From Branchiostoma floridae (Eukaryota > Chordata > Leptocardii > Amphioxiformes > Branchiostomatidae), in contig NC_049995.1 in assembly GCF_000003815.2 (NCBI RefSeq), positions 15,492,664 through 15,556,663 of the forward strand: 64,000 nucleotides of DNA, given 5' to 3'. The notes beneath the pieces were generated by a model. It was not told where the DNA came from and did not search any database. It saw nothing but the letters and a program-made list of their open reading frames with translations. A program made the position numbers and the translations under genes. Below, piece by piece: positions 39,001-53,200 of the stretch (the stretch's first letter is position 1; every line of letters begins with the position of its first letter).

Positions 39001-42000
39001 GGGGCATCTTGCCACTTGCGTTATCTTTCTCTTTGCGTTATACTTTCAAAAAACGTCGCGCTTCCAACCGTCACCTCCAGGTTCGCTTGCGTCACCTCCA
39101 GGTTCCGTGGGGGCACCTCTAGGTTCCGTGAAGGTACATCTGCGTTTTCGAACCCCGCAGTGACGCAAGCGTGACCCGAGTGCAGTGAGATACCGACTTT
39201 GGAGTACTCTATTGTGTATCATAAAACAGGTTTGAAACTCCCAGATAGATTTCCAATGTGGCTTGGTATTATCCGATAATACGGAATCCCAATATACATG
39301 GGCAGTTGGTCTTACAGTATTCTGATATATACTAGTATGTTGAATATAAGTACCTACTAGTGAAAATATTAGCGATTTTACACTGTCCGTTATACTGGAG
39401 TAAATTGTTTTGGGAGAAGGACTAACAATACATTCTTCAGCAAGACATGTTCGTCCTATAGACCTTTTCACGCAGGTATACTCACATAGCCAGTTGTGTT
39501 CAATGGTGAGTTCCCCTGTAGAAACACTGATGTTATAAAGTCTGTACCGCTGCATATGTCCTTTACAAAAATAATACCACAGTCTATAAAATGTTTATAG
39601 TACAAAGTTTTGTTATTCAACCTAAAGTTTACATGACACCAATTAATTCATTTTGAACATGTGCAAGGTCGGTCTTTCCTCCTCCCAGATCATGCCGTGA
39701 GAGGATTACATATCTGTAGAAAGGTAGAAGGGTTAACAGAGGCGGTGCATCTGTGTTTTTTTACTGAAAGTAAACCGGAAGACCAAAAGTTCTTCCCTAT
39801 CTTGTTAATGAAGTGTTAAGGGCCACTCTCACCAAGCGGAGGCACTGTTGATTTCGACAACGCAAACGTGCCTCCAACGAAATCCAACGTGCATCCAACA
39901 ATTAAAGGCACGGTGTTTTTGAAATCTAAAAAATAGCGCAAGTGGTAAGATGCCTCCGCCGCACCTCCATCATACCATCACCATGCCAGTCAAAATACGC
40001 AAATGTCAGTTTCAATGTTATGCGTATGCTTGATTGCACTAAGTATCAAAAGTAAGTATCAAAACTGAACATCTTTTCAACACTAGAAATCTATTTCCGA
40101 TGCATTTCTAGTCATTTTACATTGGTGCACAACCTACAGTGAACGAACTCCAGCGTACCTCAACAGTACCTCCGCTCAGTATAACAGGAGATTTATGTCA
40201 TTTCCTTTACTGTAAGGGTATTTTGGTTAAGGTAGGGCATATAGTCAATGATATGTTACCTATGTTGTTCCAAGTATCATGAGTGAATATCCTTTTATAT
40301 TTTCAAATCTCTTTATGATGCATTTTAATTTCTTTTATAATTCGACAACGCTGTGATTTCCAATAACCTGTTCATCTGGACTTGAAACGCAACAGTGCCT
40401 CGAGTGCAAGAGAAAAGTGGCTAAAATACCGCAAAGGTGCCTCCGTAAACAAACTCTGCAGTGCATCCGCTTGGTAAGGGTATTGACTGCCATCTACAAT
40501 TTCTGCTAAGGGCCAACGGAATTTTCAAAATCCTTCGGACCCACGCAGCTTTTGGTTTTGCATGTATATCTAACATCTTTAACCCTCCATCCTGGTAGTT
40601 CAAATACAATGTTTTCCTCTTTATTTCATCCGGTTTGCCATCGCTTTTTAACACCCACTCAGGAGTCGGTATTGAAGGCATCTTATGCACAATCTGGGCT
40701 ATTTCTAAGGATTTAACCTAGTTCTAGTTAACCGTGTCGAAAGTCTAAACAAAGAACTGCGCCTGGCAGGTTATAGAAATTGTAGTAATAAATGACGTCC
40801 TGTATCAAACGTACATTCTGTCTAATGAACCTAGCTTACCTCTGATCTTCCGATATGAAACTCATGAAACGCCGAGGTAAATACTTGAAAATAGGCGTAG
40901 TACTGCCTGGACAATGTCCACATTTGTCCCAAACGACTTCAAGTACAAATATAGAAGTTTGACTGTATTCGCTACAGGTAGTCTGAGTACCTTGCTATAT
41001 TTCCAGTCAAAACCTGCATGTTCATTTCAAATGCCAATGTGCATCTTAAAAAAACTTGAGTTAATACTAGTGATGTCCTGTTCAGGTGTTAACGCCACAA
41101 AACGTGATTGCATCCGCTCTGACCCCCCACCCAAATATTTACTATATTTGGCCACCACATTTGAAGTATTTTAAAGCTTCTCTAGTGTATTTAACCAACG
41201 TACGACACACGGAACCGCCTTTATTCTCACTGGCAGGGCGCACACGTCTTTTACAGTGAGAAGATAGCTTTCTACAGGATCGAACTCAGTGTTCTTGTGA
41301 AAATTGCTTGCGTTCTTTAAAAAACATAAAGCAGAATATTTGATAACAATATTGATATAGTCCACTAAATCTGATCGTCACATTTACAAGCATTTTAGTG
41401 TAGTCAACTATACAAGCTTTAGTGTAGTCAACTATAGTTAGACACACAGAACGTCACAGGCAAGGCGCGCACGTCTGTTGCAGTGATACAAAATACAGAA
41501 GCGGACTCCGTGTTCTTACAAAATTGATTTAGACTTACAAATATTGCATCGGCTTAAAAAATTCTGAATCTTAGGTACTATATTCGTCTATATCTTGTTA
41601 CATCACAAGCATTAAAAAGCTTCTGCAATGTATCTAACTCAAGTACGACACACTGAACATCCGTTATTCTCAGAGGCACACGTCGGTTATGTATACAGGA
41701 GAGAAAGACGCCTACAGGAGCGAACTCAGTGTTCTTACGAAAATGGCATCCGTTCTGTAAAACTCCAAACCTGAATATTCTATAGTATAGTCTTCTAAGT
41801 CTTGTCGTCGCATTACAATTATTATTTAAAATAAAAACTCCTGTGGTGTAATTAACTAAAGTTAGACACTCGGGGCCCCGTTATTCTCACTGGCAGGGCG
41901 CACACGTTTGTTACATTGAGATGATTGAGGAGAGAAAGATTCCTACATGGGGTGGAATCCGTGTTCTTATACCCCTGTCACATTATGTACGATCTTCGGA

Positions 42001-45000
42001 CGTACTTTGCGATCGCTGGAAGGTCGGCCAATTTTAAGATCTTCAGACGGTCTTGCGTATTTTTCGCCCCAGAACTGTCCCTGTCACATACCTTCTTGTT
42101 ATGTTAATTAGCATGTTAAGTCTTTTTGTATAGACCTATTTTGTACTTTGTGTAATAGTCGTTGCCATACATTGTACCATGTACAAATGTCGTGCAATAA
42201 AGTTCATTCATTATAAACGAGGCTCGTGCGATCGTCCGTGAATACATCTACTAGTATGATAATGAACTTCCCATGGCCTCTTGCAAACGGACAAGTTAGT
42301 AATACAAAACGTCACCTCACAAAAAGGCAAGAGATCAATAACTGTTTATTCTTTTGTTGTCGGAAACTTTTTAACCAATTAATGTAATGCGCAGGCATAC
42401 TAGTAATGACGAAAAAAAAGAAAGTGTGTCACAAAGCCAGCCTACATACTACCACAGGGGCCACAATGTCAGAATTACCCTCACATCTAAAGAAATTCAA
42501 TATTTGCAAACAAACGTAAGTCGGGCGTAAGTCGGGCGAACGTCGCCCACCTGACGGGCGTTCGCCATCCGGTTTGCACGGTCTGCACGATCTGCAGGCG
42601 ACTTGGTAACGAGCTCTGCAAACTCAGAGATCACTTGCGACTTGTCGCTTATGTTAAGAACATGTTTAGCTGCACCGCGACCATCGTATGACCCCTGAAA
42701 ATCGCCGGCGATCCCGAAAAATCGCGAGATAATCGTGAGAACATCGGACATATTACACACGAAAATGTCATTTAGAGCTCGCAGAATCGTCGTCCGATCG
42801 ATTTTCGCGTAATGGGACAGGGGTATTACAGATATACAGCTCATGTAGTGTAATCATCTAACGTTACACTCACGGAAACCCAGTCAATTATTCGCACAGA
42901 CGATTCGTTCAGCGGCGGACGCCGTGCTCTTACAAAGATGACATCAGCTCTGTAAAAATAAAAATGAATCTCAAATACTATGACCATCAGCATGTTGTCG
43001 TCACATTGAGTAGTCAAAGCTTCTGTAGTACAATAAACTGAAGTTAGACACACGGAACCCTACTCCAGACAAAACGTGTGTGATGATTTCAAATGATAGA
43101 GGAAGTTCAAACAACGCAAATATTCACACGTTAACACAATTCACACATGCTGTAATAGGTATGCTCGTTCGTCTACGGCGATTGCCCTCTATGCTTTTTG
43201 CGAAGATTTTGGGAACGATTATCAACATCTCCTTTATTTCATGATGTATTGGGAGGTTGCATATGGCTACAGGGTAAGGAGTACGATATGCTAGAACAGC
43301 ATAACATTTGTTCTGTAGAAAGAACTTCCAGTATTATTACTGTTCTGAAAATTGTTTTAGATAGCTGTTCATGAGAGAGTTCTTGGATGTACACGTGACG
43401 TCAGCGACGCGAGATCGCAGTCCCAAAGCTGAGGCACAGGTGCGTCCGCAACTGGGCATGTGTGCTGGGGGCTGGTCTCCTTTCCTCCTTGGCTTGCCGT
43501 TTGCCTCAAAGGATGGTGCGTTACGAGTGTTCAAACTGTCATAATGCTCCTTTACTGTTTAAGCATGCATGGGCAAATCAGGGTTATTAGACTTGGGGCA
43601 ATGCCAAGTGCTAGTAGCCTAACATTGGTAGCATTAGGAAGAGTTCTCAGTCAGAAGTTACGAGTGTTCAAAATGTTAAGTTGTCCTTTTGGGTACGGTG
43701 AGTACGATGCCTAATACAAGTAGCCTAATACTGGTGTCATCAAACAGAGCTCTCAGTCCGTATTTCTGAGCTTAGAACCGTTTTCCAACAATTTCAGGGT
43801 TAAGGTTGGGGTAATGATGCGTTTGTCATTTATTCCGACACGATGGAAAATGAGATTTATTGTCCAAATATTTTATTTTGCACGTCGTACAAGTGACGCA
43901 TGGACAACATACAACACGAGCTTATGTTATGAAGAATGAAGTCCGACTCTACCTACCAGCAGGTAAGCAGGCGGTCCCAGAGGTAGCCTTTATAATAGTT
44001 CCACCTAAAGTTGCTTGATGATGTCAAATATCAACATGCATCTTATGAAATATCGAAAGGTCAAATCATTCACAAGTAATGAATGATAAGTAATGTCGTT
44101 GAGTGTACTCGTGCTATTTGTAATATAAACACAATCCTAATATAAGTGTCAACATTGTAACATTTCATGTTGACGAACAATATCAAGTTGGTAATGTACG
44201 TAATGAACGTTAAGGGGGTGTTTTCTTTTCCCCATCCGATGTCCTTGTGACTAATCAATAAGAATCATTACGTACTATTTGAGGAAATTATACCCATACG
44301 GTTCATGTGGATACTTTAGTATCAGTCCATCAGTTGCCGGACGGATAAGATAGAGGATTTTGTTGCACTCTCAAATGTCGATTTTTAAAAAAAAGACACC
44401 CATAATGTTTGATACGCAACATTTTTGTTGTTTCATTTCAATATAGCAGCAGCAGAAGTACTCCGGTATGTCTCGATTGGTCAATATCTTTTCATATCCA
44501 ACTCTGGTCTAATCCCATGGAAAATGTACAACGGAATCACAAGTTCTTGATTTCATTTGTCTAAAGGTTATTGAAGCCACAATGCCACACTGGAATCAAG
44601 GAACGTGATACGCCGCGTCAAGTTGTCCGAGTGTGTCGGTTTTACAGTGTCGTGTTTTTATATGTCCAGCTGAAATTTGCGAGGTGTTTTCATAGGCTCG
44701 AATGCATCTAAGATACATGTTTAAGAAAATGCAATCCACAAGTGTGGTTGAATATTCTTGTGCAGTTGAGAGGACAACAAACGGTTGGGAATGCAAAAAG
44801 AATCATACAGTAATTCTCAACATTTTTGTCTTCAATAGTCTGTGTAACACAAACTCCGCTGTCCGGGCTGTAAGTGGCCCCTCCCCACAGAGACCAGCAA
44901 TGTTGGGCGGGCTGTATAGAAGCGTGATTAAATCAGGCTAGAGTTTCAAAGGTTGCTAAAAGCAAATTAGGGCTAGCAATGTTTATTTTATACCACTACA

Positions 45001-47084
45001 CAGATGGTTAGAGTGTCTTATTTTATGTGATTAATGTATAAGCACGCTGCAAAATTTATCAGATTTAATATCAATCCGCAACATTTCTGACACGTACGAT
45101 GTTCGCCTAAGCGTTACCCGTGGGTACCGTACACAGCACTATAGTTCCCATTTTGTCAAGGTTAAAATACAACTAATCAAACCCCACAAATTTTTAGATA
45201 ATTTCAGACCATCTAAACTCTATTGAAGTCTCGCTGCAGTCTCACTGTTGAAGTTACCGGTAGCCAGGTCGGCCAACAGGTGGTCCAACTGGTATTACTC
45301 ACACGGCGTTCCTTTACGGCCAACGCATGGGCTTTGACTCCAAAAGTCGGTGGGCTTTTTGAAAAGTGAGAAACATTCAAAATATCACACTTCGCAAATC
45401 ATTTTAGGTATTGTCCACAAGGCGAGGCGATGGCAAACGTCACGAAAGGCGACAAAGATCCTAAATACATTATCAACATTATCTCCTGTATCATCGCACA
45501 TCAGGACAGAACCGCCGCTTGGTACCATGACAGACATTCATTGGAAGGTAGTGCTTGCCAATTTCGTCCTATTTGTAAAACGCCACTCTCCTTTTGGATT
45601 GTCCAACTTACAAAGAAGACCGGCAAAAGTTATTAGAATCCATTGTATGTAAGTCCGATATTGTACTACCACATGCTAAGACAGAGATATTCAATATGTT
45701 ATTATCATGTCCTGTTCATATGTACCTACGTAGGTCAATTCATTTACAATTTGCATAAACGAGAAAATGTAATATTGACGTAATGTTCTGTGTTAGCTTG
45801 TATAACATTAACTATATTGTTTATGCTGTTAACGTTAACATCCATTGGCATATTACCGGCAGGTTTACTGCAATTTCCCAAGCAATACTAATTTGGCAAA
45901 TGATCAACGCATCATTTTCTCCAGTTACATGTTGCTGTTACAGCTTACCTTTGCCACTTCTTCCGTGTATCTTTTTTTGTCTCTCTTGTCCTGCTAAAAA
46001 CTATAATATCGTAATTGGAACACACCGCGGAATTGCACGGAGAACGGGCGCGTGGTTCGAAGGGGGTGCAATAATACCGGCAGAACGAAACACGGCACAA
46101 TTAACTGCCCCTATGTACCTTTATGCATCCTCTGTTGTTCCTTCCTTTTCTGTCAGTAATTACACAAAACAAAAACCTGCGTGAGCATACAAAATGTCAT
46201 GAGAAAATGGGCGTATACTATCAAGAATTTTCATTTAGTTTTGGTCCGTCACAACCGCTATGACGTAAAACTTTACTGCTGGCGTAGCATTAAAAGTGGC
46301 GGGAAAATGGCGGCGTACGTTCAATTTGACCCATTCAGCCGTAGATTCGGGCGATAATGCAACGTTTCTTCACACTTTTACACGAGTTGTTGGTCACCAA
46401 AAGAAATTCAAGATTGCTGTTGAACTTCATGCTCATCTTGTGCCGTGAGCACGTGTGATTATTATCTACAAATCATGCGATGAACGTGATAGTGTGTTCG
46501 TCCCACGACGAGCTCGCCTGCCCCAAAAATGAACTGAAAACTTTTGGCCTTGTTGTCTTCGAATGCACGTGCACTGTTATCGAAGCCTTTTTGAAAATGT
46601 GTGAAATACGTGGATGTCTGAAGTGTGCATACCTCGGAAATTACTGTTGCTGCGCTAGTGGATCACTGAAAATTTATCGTTTATGTCATTTGCCGGTATA
46701 AGTATTACTGCCGGTATTATGCCAATGGATGTTACGTTAGATTAGATTAGTTTAGTTATAGTAGTGCATAGTTCAACGTCACTGTATACACTGCTTGCCA
46801 TACATTGTACCTGTTACAATTGTCGCGCAATAAAGTTCTTCTTTTTTTTTAAAGAAAACACAGACACATTTAACCAAAGGGTAGAGAGACCAGTTCTACA
46901 AAGAACAATGGTGGTCTGTAACTTTCCTCCGCTCGTTTTAATGCCGTGTGAGCGTGACCTACCGGAATCCTGAGGTGTGCGGTGATTTAAGCCCGGGTGA
47001 CCTACATGCTTTGTCTGAAAATTTGTCGCAAAATTTGTACTGAATTGTTCTTTTTTTCTCAGCCGACATACTGACGCGTGCGCG

Positions 47085-47130
<46 letters not shown>

Positions 47131-50100
47131 TACACACACAAACACACACAAACATAGCTGTTAGACTACGCTTCAACTTACGAAAATCACTGAGGACCAC
47201 TGAGGCCAGATTACGATTTACGGAACATTTTTAGGCTTCATTACGTTTTACGTGGAAATTTAAGGCTTGGTTACGCTTTACGTGAAATGTACTGGCTACG
47301 GTTTATGGTAAATTTTCCCACCCTCACTACGAATTACGTAGAATATTACGTAATCACGAATTACGGGTAATTAAAATGGCCTGCCTACGCCTTACGGAAA
47401 AGAGCATGCAGACCCTCCATTATGACTGAGATCCTTTAAAAATACGCACATGCAGGGAAACATGAAGACGATAGAAAAAACGCGGAAAACAAGTCCCACT
47501 GCTTGTACTTGTGTGTATTTTTATATGCCTCGTGAATATCACCAAGGGGGTTCTAAACTCCCATTGTGGGTGCGCATTCTACGTGTCACACTACATCTGC
47601 TTGGAGACAAGGCCAATATAATGAATGAATGAATGAATGAAGACCTTTATTGTACAGTTTTGCCCAACCGAGCTAAGTACAGGTCATAACAAGTCAACAT
47701 ATATACATATAAAAGTATCACAAATCTAGTCTACCACAAAAGTTCGGCTTCTTCTCGCTTCTTGGTAATGGTGAAAATGTAGGACTGTATGGGTTTAGCT
47801 ATTGTCGGTTTGTCAAAACGCATGAGAAAACTTGTCAGTGCTACTCATGTGTCTAAAATGAGGGAATCTACTAATGACTAGCTCGGCTCTTTGAATCGGA
47901 CCTCGAACTGTAGAATGGAGAGTGGATCGTTGTTCATGGGTTCAAGTGGGCGTGGCGTTATGCATGAAAGAAGGGCTGGAAATAGTTGGTCCACAATCTC
48001 ATGATGGTTCACACGATGACAGCTGTTTTTATACTTGACTAGAAATTCAGTACAACGAATGATGAAATGTTAAGTAGCATTTATTAATGATTCATTTAGT
48101 TCTGACACGGATATGGATGTAACGATAGACTTGTTTATCCTTCAAATCGAAGGCTTAATTCTGGAGAAAAGTGATATCATCGTACGGAATATTTCGAGAA
48201 ACAGAGTCCAGTCGAGTCGATTTTTAACCGGGAATACGCCGGGAAAGGAAAATATGTAGATCTTCTTCTTCTGTTTGTTGATGTATGTAGGGCTCTTCAG
48301 ACAGGCCTGGTGTCCCAGGCAGTCCTGGGCGAGAGGACACTGGTCTGTTCATATCAAGCCTGATACCAATTAGCCCACCCGAACATTGCTGATAAGACGG
48401 TATCTCTTGGGGTGCGTTGCCAGGGAAACCAAAGTCTCCTATGGCTTTTCAAGAATGTGGGCATGCGCTTTGCCAACATCGCGTAGAAAGCGCCAAAATT
48501 GAGAGCGGCTTCGGGGGTCGTGTTTTGTATCACATATGTTTTCTCCTGTACTTTGGTGTTGTTGTGTTCTCGACACGCACCCGGACTGGGGCAAATAGGA
48601 CTGCTGGGTGAACTTGTATTCATCGGCCATGGGAGGTAAACTTACACGGAGATATTTCTACGACCTGATGTCGCGAAGTTTCGTGAAGCTGAACTTGCGA
48701 AGATGTTTGATTTTAATAGCCCAGGCGATATCGGCGTGGCGATCACTATTTACCATGGAGTATGGTGGTTTGGATGGACTTTTGAAGAACCGTGAGAGAC
48801 GTTTACGAAAAATCGTTCACGAAACCGCCTTAGATAATTTACCCACGGACAGAAAAATACCGTTTCTAAACTATCATGATGTTACATATGAGTGTTGGAG
48901 ACTTCTAGTTAGACAGGAGAACGCAAGGTACGTAATCATCCTATTTTCGTTTACATATTTTGGTTGAAATAGTACATTTCCTCGCGTAACGACGTTTTTG
49001 TTTTGGCGCGCATGGCGCAATCAGGGGTGGTGGGAGGGGGGCAACTGTTCAATGTTTTGGCCTTTCCTGTACAGTCTGACCAAGGAGCTCCTTGGTCTGA
49101 CCAGATACGTAAACAAGCACTAGAATTCTATATTCCATAATTTCAGCTTCCCATGACTTTTGTATCTTATATGATCTGTGTGTTGTGTTTGAAAAAAGGG
49201 GAACCCGGCAGAAAACATTACGATTTTCCCTCCATGAACCGTTCAGCACAGCGGACCGACCATGCGTGCCACATGTGTTTTTAATACCGCTCCCTTTCAA
49301 CACGTCAAGCAGAAGGTCGGCTCCGGCTGGTTTTTATCGGGCTTCCTATATTTGAACGGTACAAATTTGAAAGCTCTATAAAAACAGCATAGATCTAGCA
49401 GGTGGCAACTTTTGTAATCTATAATTTCCCGATCCCGCTGCCAAAGTTAAATCTGCGCACTGACGCGTGCACGTGACGCAACTTCCAAGTCACTAGGTTG
49501 CTCCGCCCCTCCCCCATTTTCACCTCCATCGGTAAAACTTCCTCCTTTGTGAAGGATGTCCTTCTTCCTGTCTTCTACCATTGATGGCAGGGCTTGAAAA
49601 GACAACGTGCTAGATTCAAAATGGATCTTTTTTACAACCTGCGTATGTTTTATTCAAGAAGTTCCACATTCAAAGTAAATCATTCGATTAGAGAACTATA
49701 ATAATTTGTTCTTGTTTGTTATCGTAGTCAAATAAGGACCGGGCATGGCTAGTGAGTACTAATTAACCAATTACAACTGAGTCGGCGCCTTTTTGTAGCC
49801 TTTCCCAGGCTCCCAGGTCGCTGGAAAAATAGTAGAGAAAAACAAGTACAATATGGCTATATGGCCGTTGCTCTGTAGATCTAACCCCTACTCTGGCATT
49901 TCTCACGGGAGCGCGGACACCTTTGACAGCTTGTCCCTCCCCTTTGGGCTAATGATGTAACTTTGTAAGAACCTCTGTCTGATCAGAGATGTGTGACACT
50001 GGCATGTATGTCTTCTTGTGTTTTGCGTTTTCTTCTCTCTCTGAAGGTATCACCAGCGCGCGTAACGAGGAAGACAACCAAACAAATGACAAAATACGAC

Positions 50101-50243
50101 TAATAAATAGAGGCTATTAGCGAGGTGTCAATCAACTTAATCATTTAAGCACTGTCTGGAGTCTGGACACTGCTGTTATCTGCTCAGGAAATCTTGGGAA
50201 ATCTCAGTCTCCTTCATGACGAAGAGAAATTCATTTGGAATGG

Positions 50244-50275
<32 letters not shown>

Positions 50276-53200
50276 ACTGTTCCAGACTGTTGGGGAATGC
50301 AAGGAACATGTGTATCTGTAGAACATGTATGTTGCAGGAATGCTGTTCCATCATAGATTACGGCGGTCATCGGAATTCCAAGGTGGAATATTCTAGCATT
50401 TTCGGCTTTGCAGCGTATCATTTTTGCACTAGCAAAGTTTTCACGGAGAAATGGCATATGGTGAATGGCTAAAAAAAGTATATTCTCTTGTCAATTACTC
50501 AGTACTGGGCATCACTCTGGCATAGGAATTGTAAGACAACATGTCTGTTTGATGACTTTGTCACAAAGGTCCTTATTTCTACCTCCGAGTTGATAGCAGA
50601 AGAATAATGACTTTGAGGTGATCATGATACTTCTTGTAAAGCCACAGATAGTCTTCTTGACCAAGCAGGTCATTCTGAATCCTTTATTTTCATAAAATGC
50701 AAAACAAATTTACCGGCTCCTGTCAAAATTCATATAAAAAAGAAAGAAAATATGTTGAAATTTCAAAATAATTGCAGATAAAATCCCACCCAATATTGTT
50801 GAACTTGAATTGCGACTAATCTTTGATATATTCTACTTGTACTTAATAAGTAAGTAAGTAAGTAATAATAATAATATTGCTGAAAATCATAGAAATCTGT
50901 ACAAAATGAACACCCTTCTTATTGAACATTGAACTGCAAAAAAAAAGGTACCTTGTGCCCTTGAGTCTGCCGAAGTTTTTTTTTTCCCAACCATGCAGGT
51001 AATTAATCTAAACTGTGACTTTGGTATGATTGGTACGATCTATACACCGGGTATGACGTTACAATGCTCATTACAGCTGGTTTGGAACTTTGCACTGTTT
51101 TTATTATCAATCTTGTAGGGTTGTCCCTTCAATTGTTAACGATTTCCAAGGAAGCTCTGCAGAAAATCAACATAAACTTAACAATAATCATATAACATGA
51201 AGCGTACGTAATCGAACATATGGGTAGTAACTTATCTGATCAACTAAAAAAAAGTTAAACAATACCAACTCATAATCATTAATTACAGAACTCATCGCAA
51301 CAACAGAACAAAACAAAACCATAACTTACCTTCGGCTCTTAAGAGAAGCAAACAAGGAAATATTACTTTTTTTTTTCAATTGTATGTAATGACGATGAAG
51401 CACTATTCGATTATCAAACAATTTCTTTCGCAAGCTGTGACGCCAGGTTCCAAACCAGCTACCATGTTGATTGTGACGTCATACCTGATAAAGAGCTGGA
51501 AGTATAGTGTTCAATAAGGCCAGAAGGGTGTGTATTTGGTGTGAATGTTATGTTCATTGAATGATAATATTCTTGTTACAAATAAAAAGGAAATGTTTTA
51601 TTTTTCTGTCTACCTTTAAAGTGTGAGGGCACTGCTTGTAACCTTCGGCCTCAAAACATGAAAGATTGTAAACAACAACATCTTGTTGGTTGGCAGAATC
51701 ATATTGTAATGCTTTTTCGTAACTCTTATGAAAGCAATGTGTTTAGTTTCTTGATTGAATTGTTTTTCATATCCCAGCTCTAGTCAATTTGTCATTGTGT
51801 ACATTGCTATGTTCCTCGTGAACCACCACCTATACGGCTATAGCTTCACCCCCATCGTCAGTGTTGCTTGGTCAGTTAGTGACGGTGTAGATGCAGACTT
51901 CTTGCAGAGCAGTTAGTAATACTATCCAAGCAGAGGTTAAGTTGAGAAGATATATAGTAGTAGTAGTCGGAAAAATTACTGGCGCGCAGAGCGTCCAGGA
52001 CCTGCCCACCAGACTCAACGGGAAGTACCCGATGCAGCACAGAAAGGAACACGTGTATCCTGGTTGCTTGGGCACCACGTTTGTACACAACCACCTAGCC
52101 TGTACACAACTACTTATACCAGATAAACCTCATTGCTCCACAAACCCAATTACAATGATACAGATTAGGCCAAAGCACTTTTGCATTCAGAGGCTGAAAT
52201 TGCTACAACTTGTACAACACACTTCCAAGTACCAGCTGGCATAAGACATTTATCAACTTTACAGCAGTTTAACTTTAACTGGCTGCAATTTAATGCCCCA
52301 TGTAACATCTTGACCCCTGACCTCCACTTCAACTGTTGAATTTCCTGTTATGACTTGACTATGAGTAATGGAGGAAGATTTTGTTTTGATTGCATAGGAT
52401 TTTGTTTGCTCTACTGTATGTTGTCTGCTTTATTTGTGTCTACAGAGTGTAACATGTCCTGCTTACAATACATGCATACTGGGCCCACTTTTAAATCAGC
52501 TATTGAGCATTGATGGGCTTACCCAGCTGTCTAAATGTGAAATAAATAAATGGAGAAACATTTGAAGTACATGTATAAACATATGGGCAAGATAACAAGA
52601 AATAGATATGTCTTATGACCTGACAGTGGTGTCATTCCACTCATAGGATGAAGACCTTCCTTTCTGAATGTGATGAGGCAGGGAGGGGTGGAGCCTCATA
52701 CATCATATATGTTGTACTTTGACAGTGGCAGCATGTATAAAAACAAAAAAAGCCTTAAATGTATAGATTGCTGGAGTACTGCATACAGGCAAACACAGAA
52801 GGGAATGTGCAGTCATTTAGTACTGGTCAAGTTGTTGAGTACATTTTTAAATTAAATTAGTTAATTTTTTAATACACTTTGAAATAACACAGTCGATAAA
52901 GTACTAGCGCTGGTATACATGTACTAAATCTGCCATCATATATATATCTGGAAAATAAGGTACCGAATAAAGCATTAGGTAAGGAGTATACCTGTTTTGC
53001 AAAGAGGCAGTGTAGAACAGGTCCACTGGATTTCCAGCCCGGGTGGTAAACAGACCTGCTGGAAATCCAGCGAGGCTGGCAGTGTTGAACAGGGCCGCTG
53101 GATTTCCAGCCAGGGAGGCAGTGTTGAACAGAGCTGCTGGAAATCCAGCGAGGGTGGCAGTGTTGAACAGTGCCGCTGGATTTCCAGCGAGGGTGGCAGT

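Larger units (their letters stand above)
41150..43070. repeat. About 220-bp tandem repeat array, five diverged units
   Basis: Recurring blocks: GTTATTCTCACTGGCAGGGC-GCACACGT, GAACTCAGTGTTCTTACGAA, GTTAGACACACGGAAC. Starts near 41216, 41450, 41665, 41880 and 42880. The fourth and fifth units are separated by the TIR element at 41970-42832. Confidence 0.6.

Noticed and set aside
39046-39555. 169-codon minus ORF
   Set aside because: No recognisable domain, ends in a short tandem repeat, no splice signals or promoter. Possibly a decayed LINE; not called.
46480-46701. 73-codon Cys-rich ORF
   Set aside because: No leader, no splice sites, no repeated cysteine spacing; isolated in repeat-rich intron.
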